The notes under the pieces: generated by a model | Databases searched by the model: none | What the model was told of the DNA's origin: nothing | The model's input: the letters and a program-made list of their open reading frames with translations, nothing else | From: Streptomyces cucumeris | GTDB lineage: Bacteria > Actinomycetota > Actinomycetes > Streptomycetales > Streptomycetaceae | Direction: 5' to 3' | Length of the DNA stretch: 41,141 nucleotides | NCBI RefSeq assembly: GCF_024295805.1 | Contig: NZ_JANCLX010000053.1 | Location: 1 to 41,141, forward strand | Part shown: piece after piece, positions 32,305 through 39,476 of the stretch | Position numbering within the stretch: position 1 is the first letter of the stretch | How the letters are laid out: every line of letters starts with the position of its first letter | Program-made: the position numbers and the translations under genes

Positions 32305-32934
32305 TCAGATCAGCCCCTCGCGGATGGCGTAGGCCACCGCGTGTGAACGATTGCGCAGATGGAAGCGGTTGGTCACATCGTGCAGCACGTTCTTGACCGT
32401 TCGCTCGGAGTAGGAGAGCTGTTGCGCGATCTCGCGGGTGTCCATGCCGCACGCCACGAGTTTGAGCACTTCGCCCTCACGGTCGGTCAGACCGTTGAAC
32501 CGCAGGCCCCGGGGGCTCAACACCTGACGCTGCACCGTGGACACCTGCTTGAGCAGCCGGCCCAGCAGGTCGGGCGGTACGACACCGGCGCCGTGGTGGA
32601 CCGAACTGATGACCTGGACCAGGCGGTCGGCCGTCGCCTCACGCCGGCGGACCAGCCCGGCCACTCCCGCTTCCACCGCCACCATGAGTCCGGCGTCATC
32701 CAGCTCCGACACCACCACGACGGCCTGCTGGACGCCTTTCCCCCGTACCGAGCGCAGCAGCCTGAGGGCTTCTTCGTCCATCTCATGGGACACGATGAGT
32801 ACGACGGTCTCCCGCGAGAGCGCGTGCTCGTCGACGATCCACACCTCGGCTCGTGACTTGAGCGCGGCCACGATCCCTGCCTCGGAGATGGGATCCGCCG
32901 TTTTGACGTGTACGAAGATTCTGTCAGTGGGCAT
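32305..32934 (-). CDS. LuxR/NarL-type regulator with an atypical receiver domain
   Basis: 209 residues. The C-terminal LuxR HTH is canonical: LTDREGEVLKLVACGMDTRE, IAQQLSYSERTVKNVLHDVT, NRFHLRNRSHAVAYAIREG. The N-terminal 120 residues follow a receiver-like pattern, but the beta-3 end reads VVLIVSHEMDEEA, where the phospho-accepting Asp is expected, and the usual acidic pair after beta-1 is missing. It is probably a phosphorylation-independent pseudo-receiver regulator. Its stop faces the Pvc16-type gene 48 bp away. Location beside the CIS makes it a likely control protein for the cluster. Confidence 0.85.
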   Translation of the reverse strand: MPTDRIFVHVKTADPISEAGIVAALKSRAEVWIVDEHALSRETVVLIVSHEMDEEALRLLRSVRGKGVQQAVVVVSELDDAGLMVAVEAGVAGLVRRREATADRLVQVISSVHHGAGVVPPDLLGRLLKQVSTVQRQVLSPRGLRFNGLTDREGEVLKLVACGMDTREIAQQLSYSERTVKNVLHDVTNRFHLRNRSHAVAYAIREGLI

Positions 32935-33171
32935 GAAGGGTCACCTTGTGCGTCCCCTGTGCGGTCCGTCCGACCACACAGCGCGGCCTATGTGATGGTT
33001 GCCCGACCAGCCTCCCTCCCCGGACGGTGACGGACCATGGCTTCGGGCGGCGACTTCATGCACTGAATCGGTGTTACCAGAGGTATATACCCTTGTGGAT
33101 GACCAACCGAGGAAAATCCGCAGAAGTGGTCGTGTAGCCGCCGTGATCCCTTCTGAGCAGAGTCTGTCACC
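32935..33171 (-). promoter_or_regulatory. Upstream region of the LuxR-type gene with palindrome GGTATATACC
   Basis: The gap contains a perfect 10-bp palindrome at 33082-33091, about 150 bp before the LuxR start, whose AT-rich core TATATAC could also be a leftward -10 element. AAGGTGA just before the ATG (32934) is the ribosome binding site. No gene is seen here. Confidence 0.4.
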
Positions 33172-34143
33172 TCATCCGTTGCCATGCGCCGTGATGTCGG
33201 TGTTCCCGGAGGCGGAGGCGGAGGCGGAAGGGGACGGTGAGGGGGTGGGGGATGGCGAGTGCGGGCCGCCGGGCGTCTGAGTGGGCTCCGTGGAGCGGCT
33301 CGCCGTGGGGGAGGGACGCGGGGTGGGTGTGGTCGAGGGGCTCGTCGAGGGGGTGGGTGACGGGCTGGGGCTCGGACCGGGCCTGAGCCGTGGTTCGTCG
33401 ACTCCCGCGTAGGCGGCGATCCACCGCATGACGGTCGTGGCGTACTCCGCCGAGTTGTTGTAGCTGAGGATCGCCGAGCGCAATTGGGCAGGCTCGGCAA
33501 GATCGCGTCCATCCGCGCAGAGGTAGCGGCCCGCCGTGAGCGCCGCGTCATACATGTTGTGCGGGTTGGCGGTGCCGTCGTCGTTGCCGTCGCTGCCCCA
33601 CACCGCCCAGGAGGACGGGATGAACTGCATGGGGCCGACGGCGCGGTCCCAGCGGGTGTCCCCGTCGTACCGTCCGTCGTCCGTGTCGCGGATCGCCGCG
33701 AACCCCGAACCGTTGAGCGCGGGTCCCACGATCGGGGAAACGGCGTCCCCGGTGGCGGTGAGCGCGCCACCACGGGCGTGGTCGGATTCGATCCTGCCGA
33801 TACCGGCCAGGACCGGCCAGGTGAGATGGCAGTCGGGCCGGCTCCGGGCGACGCGCGTCTGGGCGTTCAGATAGGCCCGGTAGACCAGGGTCGGCAGGGT
33901 CAGTTCCGACGACGGTGGCCTGGTCCGCTCTCCCGCTTTCGGGTCCGGGGCGCCCGGTGCGGGGGTCTCGTCCACCCGCGGTGTGGCGAAGGGTCGGGGC
34001 ACCGCCTGTGACCCCGCCTCCACGGGGGCGTCCTGCGCCGCGCTGCGCCCGCCCTTCTGCGCGGCGAATCCCACCGTGACGAGGGTGGTCGCCACGGCGA
34101 CCGCCGCGAGCCCCTGCGTCGCGCGGTGCAACGATGACGCCAT
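33172..34143 (-). CDS. Secreted lytic transglycosylase with SPT-rich tail
   Basis: 323 residues from the ATG at 34143 (GGAG about 10 nt upstream); an upstream ATG at 34182 lacks a binding site. A signal peptide is evident (ATQGLAAVAVATTLVTVGFA). The catalytic domain of the MltB/SLT_2 type runs through TWPVLAGIGRIESDHARGGA (catalytic Glu in RIESDH), RWDRAVGPMQFIPSSWAVWG, and NPHNMYDAALTAGRYLCAD. The final 60-70 residues are Ser/Pro/Thr repeats. It cleaves peptidoglycan outside the cell. Next to a CIS it could open the wall for particle or cargo release, but similar enzymes are scattered in Streptomyces, so the link is positional only. Bases 33361-33449 are duplicated at the window end. Confidence 0.88.
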   Translation of the reverse strand: MASSLHRATQGLAAVAVATTLVTVGFAAQKGGRSAAQDAPVEAGSQAVPRPFATPRVDETPAPGAPDPKAGERTRPPSSELTLPTLVYRAYLNAQTRVARSRPDCHLTWPVLAGIGRIESDHARGGALTATGDAVSPIVGPALNGSGFAAIRDTDDGRYDGDTRWDRAVGPMQFIPSSWAVWGSDGNDDGTANPHNMYDAALTAGRYLCADGRDLAEPAQLRSAILSYNNSAEYATTVMRWIAAYAGVDEPRLRPGPSPSPSPTPSTSPSTTPTPRPSPTASRSTEPTQTPGGPHSPSPTPSPSPSASASASGNTDITAHGNG

Positions 34144-34230
34144 GTGCGGTGAACTCCCTGCGTGTGACGGTGACGTGAACATCGCGACGGGGACGGCCGG
34201 CCGTGTGCCACCGCCCCCGGGCCGCTGGGG

Positions 34231-35250
34231 TCAGCGGGCGAACTGCTGGAACCGTTCGAAGAACTTTCCCTCGCCGCCCAGGACGACCGGTGCCCCGGAA
34301 CTCTGATCGGCCGCGATGTTCAGCGTTCCGTGCCAGGCCCAGGTGTGTGCCAGGATGTGTTCACTCCAGTTGAAGTGCACGGAGACGGAGGAACTGTCCT
34401 GCCGACCGAAGACGGGGGAGATCGCCATGCTCCCCTCGGCCTTGACGCCCTGTGACTGCCTCATCTTCATCGTGCCCACCTGCTCGATGAGGTCCACACG
34501 GAAGTTGGTGGGGAAGACCAGGGAGTCCGCCTCGTTGCCGTAGGCGCGGTTCCGCAGCCGCTCCGCCTCCTTGAGGAGGTAGTCCCGGCGTGTGAGGGCG
34601 TCGTTCGCCTCCTGGGACTCCTGGGTGAACTCGCTCGCCCGGTATTCCAGGGCCGCGATGCGCTCCTGGAGGTCGCGCTTCTGGAACGGGCGGAGTCCGT
34701 CGGCGCGGCGCTCGAGATCCCGTGAGAGGTTCTCCGCCTCCGCCCGGGACTTCTCCGCCTCCGCCCGATTGGACGCGATGGCCTTGCGGCAGTATTCGGG
34801 GTTGATGCCGCGGGCCTCGTTGCGCAGCTTGTCCGCCTCCGCGAGCGCCTGGAGGTCCTGTGTGCGGACCGACACCCGGGCGGGGGTGTAGCTGAAGACA
34901 TAGGGCACGATGCTGCTGACGCTCTTGCCCTTCATCAGGGCCTTCTCGGCCTCGGCGCCCTGCTGGGTGTGCCGGTGTGTCAGGGAGAGTTTCCGCGCCA
35001 CCGGGTAGATGATCGAGTGGGTGTACCACACGCCGTACAGGTGCTGCCGCGCCAGATACTCCACGTGGGCGTCCTTGTAGGCCGGTGGGATCGCGTCGAT
35101 CGGTGCCCCGCTGGTCATGCTGAAGTCGGTCCGGGCTCCGATGTCCTTGAGGATCGTGTAGATGGTGGAGGCCGCCGCGGAGGCGTTGGCCGGGATGCCG
35201 GCGGTCTGCCACGCGGTGGTGATGCCGACCGGGGGGATCGGAGCGCTCAC
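34231..35250 (-). CDS. Unrecognised 339-aa protein with a central coiled coil
   Basis: The GTG start at 35250 has a purine-rich AAAGGGAAG upstream. I do not recognise the family. Residues 1-135 look mixed alpha/beta (STIYTILKDIGARTDFSM, YLARQHLYGVWYTHSIIYPV, IVPYVFSYTPARVSVRTQ). Residues about 140-245 are a charged heptad-like helix rich in Ala/Glu/Arg (SNRAEAEKSRAEAENLSRDL, KRDLQERIAALEYRASEF). The last 95 return to beta-type sequence (SLVFPTNFRVDLIEQVGTMK, SVSVHFNWSEHILAHTWAWH, GGEGKFFERFQQF). It appears to be a beta domain interrupted by a coiled-coil insertion. There is no signal peptide or membrane helix. It is co-directional with, and 38 bp from, the 168-aa gene, so they are probably one operon. 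CIS cargo or accessory protein is a possibility only. Confidence 0.7.
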   Translation of the reverse strand: MSAPIPPVGITTAWQTAGIPANASAAASTIYTILKDIGARTDFSMTSGAPIDAIPPAYKDAHVEYLARQHLYGVWYTHSIIYPVARKLSLTHRHTQQGAEAEKALMKGKSVSSIVPYVFSYTPARVSVRTQDLQALAEADKLRNEARGINPEYCRKAIASNRAEAEKSRAEAENLSRDLERRADGLRPFQKRDLQERIAALEYRASEFTQESQEANDALTRRDYLLKEAERLRNRAYGNEADSLVFPTNFRVDLIEQVGTMKMRQSQGVKAEGSMAISPVFGRQDSSSVSVHFNWSEHILAHTWAWHGTLNIAADQSSGAPVVLGGEGKFFERFQQFAR

Positions 35251-35288
35251 TGTCTTCTTCCCTTTCAGTCGAGGAGGGCCGTCGCGGG

Positions 35289-35795
35289 TCAGGCGTCCGC
35301 GGTCGCCGGGGGGAGCGTGTCGAGATCCATGTGGACCTCCACGCCGTGGTCCTCCAGGAGTTCGAGGTGGTCCTGGGTGAGGTCGTCCGCGTCCTCCGGA
35401 TGGCTCGCGAAGATGTGCAGCGCGTCCAGGAGCGCGAAGGGATCGGCGGATTCGCCCTCGTCGTGCCGGTCGGGGGGAAGCTGTTCGGGGTGGTGGTACT
35501 CGTCCTGCCCGGTGCCCGCCTCGGCCGCCGCCGCCATCTCGTACTGCTGCATCTGCTCGGTGAACCAGGAGATGAACCGCTCGAGGACGTAGGGGCGGTA
35601 CTCCTCGGGGGAGACCCCTTCGGGCAGGTGGCAGAGCTCGGTGTGGCTCCGGGAGAACTCCTCGAAGTAGTCGGCGTAGGGGCTCAGTTCCGGTGCGCTC
35701 ACCAGGTGCTCGATGAAGTCGCCCCACCCCGCGGTCGGCAGGGTCGTCTCCCATTCCTGGTGCATCACGGCATGCAGCATCGGTATGTCCGTCAT
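35289..35795 (-). CDS. Unrecognised acidic 168-aa protein
   Basis: GGAGGA lies 5 nt before the ATG at 35795. The protein is strongly acidic and His-rich (ELCHLPEGVSPEEYRPYVLE, DEYHHPEQLPPDRHDEGE, ASHPEDADDLTQDHLELLED), with a helical N-terminal half (MLHAVMHQEWETTLP, WGDFIEHLVSAPELSPYADY, FEEFSRSHTE). No known domain is apparent. It could be a cognate partner, chaperone or immunity-type protein for the coiled-coil protein encoded 38 bp downstream; acidity is common in such partners. That is inference from arrangement. Confidence 0.65.
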   Translation of the reverse strand: MTDIPMLHAVMHQEWETTLPTAGWGDFIEHLVSAPELSPYADYFEEFSRSHTELCHLPEGVSPEEYRPYVLERFISWFTEQMQQYEMAAAAEAGTGQDEYHHPEQLPPDRHDEGESADPFALLDALHIFASHPEDADDLTQDHLELLEDHGVEVHMDLDTLPPATADA

Positions 35796-35952
35796 CGGCT
35801 TCCTCCGCGTGTCGAGACATGAGGTCGTGACTCGGCTCCTCATCCTCGGGCGCCTCGTGCGGCGGTCGGGAGAAGCGGGCGGCGGGCCGATCGGGCGCCC
35901 GCGTCGTCCGGGCGGCTGCCCTTGAGGACAACACCGTGGGTGGACGACGACT

Positions 35953-35989
35953 GCGCCCCCTCCCGGAGAACACTTCCGGGAGGGGGCGC
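35953..35989 (-). terminator. Perfect 15-bp hairpin terminator
   Basis: The stem 35953-35967 pairs perfectly with 35975-35989 around a 7-nt loop. It lies 47 bp after the stop of the 98-aa gene and about 160 bp upstream of the 168-aa gene. The 98-aa gene is thus a separate transcript and the next two genes need their own promoter, presumably in 35796-35952. Confidence 0.8.
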
Positions 35990-36036
35990 CTCCTCATGTG
36001 GTGTGCCGGGCACGTGGCCGGCTGCCCGATGACGGG

Positions 36037-36333
36037 TCAGTGGTGGGGCCACCGGTGCTGTGCGAGCCACTCGCCCACCGCTTGGAGCGTCAGCCCCTGC
36101 ACATGCTCGGCGGCCTGCTGGGCGAGGTTCTGGGCCAGGTCCTGGGCGATGGTCTCCACGACGTTGTTTTCTTCGAAGGTGCCCAGGTTCCCGTCGAAGC
36201 CCAGGTTGTCCGGCGAGTAGGCGCGGAGCGCGCTCGCCGTGGCGTGGTAGCCGAAGCTCTCCAACGTGTTGGCGACATGGTCGACCGGCGCGTTGGGGTC
36301 GTAGGTCTGCTGGTTCTCTACGGGGGTGGACAT
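36037..36333 (-). CDS. Unrecognised 98-aa protein
   Basis: The ATG at 36333 follows GGAG with a 6-nt spacer; an ATG 12 nt upstream has no binding site. The sequence has a polar start (TPVENQQTYDPNAPVDH) and then short amphipathic helices (VANTLESFGYHATASALRAY, VVETIAQDLAQNLAQQAAEH, VQGLTLQAVGEWLAQHRW). There is no signal peptide, cysteine or known motif. A strong terminator follows. I cannot assign a function. Upstream, 36334-36625 holds no gene and presumably its promoter. Confidence 0.6.
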   Translation of the reverse strand: MSTPVENQQTYDPNAPVDHVANTLESFGYHATASALRAYSPDNLGFDGNLGTFEENNVVETIAQDLAQNLAQQAAEHVQGLTLQAVGEWLAQHRWPHH

Positions 36334-36625
36334 CGAGTTCTCCATTGATCTCGGTGGCTCGCCGTACGGCAAGTCCTCGAGGAAGAACCTAGGCCGGGCC
36401 CGTCACGGAAGGAGGAAGCCGAAGGGCGGGCGGAGAGCGCCGGGTGTTTTCCCTTGTGGGCAGCCGGGCCGGGACCATCGGCTGGTTGACACCTGTGCGG
36501 GCAGACCGCCGAAGGCCACGCCTGACAGCTGTCCGGTGCCCCTTCCCGAGGTGCCCCAAACGACGGTCGATGTGATGGAGTCCTTCGCCGGCTGACGCCG
36601 TCCGCGGCCGCGGTACCCGCGTGGC

Positions 36626-37495
36626 CTACGGTTCGCCATCCGTGGCCGCGGTGGCCTTCTCCGGGCTCGGCGGCTGCCACCCGGGACGGTCCAGGAGGTG
36701 GCGGGCCCGCTGCCGCCACGTCGGGGCCGCGGCGAGGTCCTGGCCGATCGAGGCGTACTCGTGGAAGGCGATCCGGAACGGGTTGTAGGTGTCGATGTTC
36801 TTGGTCAGGCCGTAGACGGGGCGCTCCACCTCGTCGGCGTAGGTACCGAAGAGCCGGTCCCAGAGCATGTGGATACCGCCGAAGTTGCGGTCGAGATAGC
36901 CGCCCTGCGAGGCGTGGTGGACCCGGTGGTGCGAGGGCGTGTTGAAGACGTACTCGACAGCCGGGTGGAGCTTGCCGATCCGGTCGGTGTGCAGCCAGAA
37001 CTGGCTGAGCATATTGATGCTGCCGCACAGGAACACCGCCCACGGCGGGACGCCGACGAGGATCAGCGGTACGTAGAAGAGCTGTGAGGTGACTCCCGTC
37101 CACGGCTGGCGGATCGAGGTCGTGTAGTTGTACAGGCGGCTGGAGTGGTGCACCACGTGGGAGGCCCACAGGACGCGGACCACGTGGTGCTCGCGGTGCA
37201 TCCAGTAGTAGCAGAAGTCCTGTGCGAGCAGGATCAGCGGAAAGGTCGCCCAGGTGACCGGGATCCGCAGGGGAGTCAGCTCGTAGAGGCCGACGAAGGC
37301 GACGAACGCCAGCCCCTTCCAGAAGATGTCGACGATCGCCACCCCGGCGCCGATGGCCACGTTCGCCGCGGTGTCGCGCAGGGTGTAGCCGCTCGCGTTC
37401 TCATCGGGGTGCAGCCGGTAGTAGACGACCTCGATCAGGATCAGCAGCGCGTAGAGCGGGACGGACAGCGTCAAGAGATGGGGTGGGGCTTCCAC
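36626..37495 (-). CDS. Fatty acid hydroxylase/sterol desaturase-family membrane enzyme
   Basis: 289 residues. Four or more membrane helices alternate with the diiron histidine clusters: HREHH after DFCYYWM, HVVHHSS, and HRVHHAS, plus HTD in the fourth region. The layout (QFWLHTDRIGKLHPAVEYVF, FNTPSHHRVHHASQGGYLDR, NFGGIHMLWDRLFGTYADE) is typical of the bacterial members related to C5 sterol desaturase and alkylglycerol monooxygenase. These oxidise lipid chains using O2 and iron. It is divergent from a TetR gene with twin palindromes between them, so substrate-linked derepression is likely. The lipid substrate is unknown. Confidence 0.92.
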   Translation of the reverse strand: MEAPPHLLTLSVPLYALLILIEVVYYRLHPDENASGYTLRDTAANVAIGAGVAIVDIFWKGLAFVAFVGLYELTPLRIPVTWATFPLILLAQDFCYYWMHREHHVVRVLWASHVVHHSSRLYNYTTSIRQPWTGVTSQLFYVPLILVGVPPWAVFLCGSINMLSQFWLHTDRIGKLHPAVEYVFNTPSHHRVHHASQGGYLDRNFGGIHMLWDRLFGTYADEVERPVYGLTKNIDTYNPFRIAFHEYASIGQDLAAAPTWRQRARHLLDRPGWQPPSPEKATAATDGEP

Positions 37496-37519
37496 GGAGA
37501 ACTCCTCCCGCCTGGTTTT

Positions 37520-37566
37520 CGGAGCGATTCGCTCCGACTACGGGAGTATCGGAGCACATCGCTCCG
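37520..37566. promoter_or_regulatory. Twin TetR-type palindromes between hydroxylase and tetR
   Basis: CGGAGCGA-T-TCGCTCCG (37520-37536) is a perfect 8-bp-arm dyad. CGGAGCACATCGCTCCG (37550-37566) is a second, less perfect copy with its centre 30 bp away, about three helical turns, so both sites face the same side of the DNA. The site ends 21 bp before the TetR ATG and begins 24 bp before the hydroxylase start, so binding would block both promoters. Confidence 0.75.
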
Positions 37567-37587
37567 AAATTCAATAGGCTGGGCGAC

Positions 37588-38217
37588 ATGAGCTCAGAAG
37601 CCAGACGCGGGCGGTACATCGAGGCCCGGCGCAACGATGTCCTGCTGCTCAGCGCCGCCCGCGAGGTCTTCGCGGAACAGGGGGCGGGGGCGCCTGTGGC
37701 CGAGATCGCCAAGCGCGCGGGCATCGGCATGGGGTCGCTGTACCGCCGATACGGCAGCAAGGAGGAACTGCTCCAGCACCTGTGCACGGTCGCCATGGAG
37801 CAGTCGATCGCCGACCTGGACGAGGCGCTGGCCCGCCCCGGCCCCGCCGGGGACGCGCTCGGTGACTTCGTCCGCACGGCGGTCGAGGCGCGGGCCGGAG
37901 CCTTCAGCGCCTTCGCGGGCGTACTGCCCATCACGCCGGAGATCGAAGCCGCCAACGAGCGTGGCCGGGAGCGCCTGGAGACCCTGCTGGAGCGGGGCCG
38001 CGGCGACGGCAGTGTCCGCCCTGACGTCACATGGCTGGACGTCACGCTCCTGATCGTCCACTTCAGCAAACATCCGCGCACCACGGACGACGACCGCAAC
38101 GCCTGCTGGCGGTTGCTCGCATTGAGCCTGGAGGGCCTGCGTTCCCGCCCCGATCAGACGGCGCTCCCGGGCAGCGCACCCGACGCTGTCCGGTACCTCG
38201 CCCAGTGGACTGCCTGA
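37588..38217 (+). CDS. TetR-family regulator divergent from the lipid hydroxylase
   Basis: 209 residues from the ATG at 37588; the upstream in-frame extension to 37483 would run through the operators and is rejected. The HTH reads DVLLLSAAREVFAEQGAGAP, VAEIAKRAGIGMGSLYRRYG, SKEELLQHLC. The C-terminal ligand domain includes AFAGVLPITPEIEAANERGR. The GAGIGMGSLYRRYGSK-type HTH is the common fatty acid/drug-responsive TetR class. The ribosome binding site is weak, suggesting a short-leader transcript and low expression. Probable self- and neighbour-repression through the twin dyads. Confidence 0.9.
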   Translation: MSSEARRGRYIEARRNDVLLLSAAREVFAEQGAGAPVAEIAKRAGIGMGSLYRRYGSKEELLQHLCTVAMEQSIADLDEALARPGPAGDALGDFVRTAVEARAGAFSAFAGVLPITPEIEAANERGRERLETLLERGRGDGSVRPDVTWLDVTLLIVHFSKHPRTTDDDRNACWRLLALSLEGLRSRPDQTALPGSAPDAVRYLAQWTA

Positions 38218-38705
38218 GCCACCGCTCGGCGTCCGTCACGACGAGAGCCATCACCCCGTCGGCGACAGGCCCGCGGCGATCATTTCGATGAGCGTTTCCC
38301 GGACGGTACGGGCCGCCCGGGAAACGGCGACACCGCGACCGCCCCTGTCGGAGAGTGACGCTGCGTCATCTCGACTGCGTCCATGAACTGCGGAAAAGCC
38401 CTGAACTCGACGGGACAGCGGCGGACCCGAAGACCGTGACCGCGATGGACCGCCGCGTGCGCGTGATGTGCGCGAGCAGGGTCGCCATGGTGAAGTGCCG
38501 CACCAGCGGCGTACTTTCCCGGTAGCGGAGGAGCCCAGGGGGAGGGCACCCGCGCCACAGTGGCCGTACGCCACCGGCCACGCCTCTCGCGGTCGATCGT
38601 CCTTCCATCTCTGACGGCCCGTACCTTCTCGGAGGTCAGTCCCCCGGTGCCGGGGCCCGGGGACGCAGAGACGGAACGTCAGCCCCTGAACCAGAGGAAG
38701 ACAGC
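38218..38705. other. Noncoding gap upstream of the GH12 gene
   Basis: About 490 bp without a convincing gene. Leftward frames here (for instance 38251-38751) lack the third-position GC pattern and have Arg/Ser/Gly-rich shadow-like composition. The GH12 promoter must be here. I looked for the TGGGAGCGCTCCCA-type CebR box of cellulase genes and did not see it. Confidence 0.5.
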
Positions 38706-39476
38706 ATGAAGAGAACAGCGTTCCGTCCCACCGCCCTCGTCCTGCTCCCACTCCTGACGGGGGCGGCGGCTCTGTTCGCGACGGCGGCCCCGGCGCGGGC
38801 GGCAGAGCTGTGCGGCAATGTCGACCCCTTAGTGGTCGGCTCGTACCTGGTGCAGAACAACCCCTGGAACGCCCCCGGCGATCCGAAGGACCAGTGCGTC
38901 AACACCACCGGAGACGGCTTCGAGGTGACGAAGGCAGAGGGCGAGCAGCCCACCACCGGGGGCCCCAAGGGCTATCCGTCCATCTACAACGGCTGCCACT
39001 ACGACAAGTGCTCGCCGGGTACCAGCCTGCCCGCCCGGATCGACTCCATCAGCAGCGCGCCGACCACCGCGTCCTTCACCTATCCGGCCGTCGGCGCCTA
39101 CAACGCCGCCTACGACATCTGGCTCGACCCCGAGCCGCGGAAGACCGGTCAGCATGCCGTCGAGATCATGGTCTGGGCCAACAAGGTGGGTTCGATGCAG
39201 CCCATCGGCGCTCCGGCCGGCACCACGACCCTGGCTGGACACACCTGGGAGGTGTGGCAGGGCACCAACGGAACGAGCAAGGTCATCTCCTATGTGGCTC
39301 CCTCGGCCCTCACCACCGTCGGCTTCGACGTCAAGGAGTTCATCGACGACGCCTGCGTCCGCGGGTTCGGTGAGCCGTCCTGGTATCTGACGAGTGTCCA
39401 GGCGGGCTTCGAGCCGTGGCAGGGCGGCGCCGGTCTGAAGATCGACTCATTCGCATCGAAGGTGGACGTCAGGTGA
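38706..39476 (+). CDS. Secreted GH12 endoglucanase/xyloglucanase
   Basis: 256 residues. A signal peptide ends near PARAAE (residue 33). GH12 hallmarks are VVGSYLVQNNPWNA, YPSIYNGCHYDKCSPGTSLP, NAAYDIWLDPEPRKTG, the nucleophile in VEIMVW (Glu153) and the acid/base in GFEPWQGG (Glu236). The enzyme hydrolyses beta-1,4-glucan or xyloglucan outside the cell. No carbohydrate-binding module is fused. GAGGAAG precedes the ATG. Its stop overlaps the GTG of the next exported protein by 4 bp, so the two are made together. Confidence 0.93.
   Translation: MKRTAFRPTALVLLPLLTGAAALFATAAPARAAELCGNVDPLVVGSYLVQNNPWNAPGDPKDQCVNTTGDGFEVTKAEGEQPTTGGPKGYPSIYNGCHYDKCSPGTSLPARIDSISSAPTTASFTYPAVGAYNAAYDIWLDPEPRKTGQHAVEIMVWANKVGSMQPIGAPAGTTTLAGHTWEVWQGTNGTSKVISYVAPSALTTVGFDVKEFIDDACVRGFGEPSWYLTSVQAGFEPWQGGAGLKIDSFASKVDVR

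Noticed and set aside
34183..35997. Reading 34231-35997 as one 588-aa protein
   Set aside because: The upstream part is an Arg/Pro-rich out-of-context stretch overlapping the 168-aa gene and a terminator; the GTG at 35250 with a purine-rich leader is the sensible start.
38251..38751. Possible leftward 166-codon gene upstream of GH12
   Set aside because: Arg/Ser-rich, no binding site or family features; it overlaps the GH12 start region.
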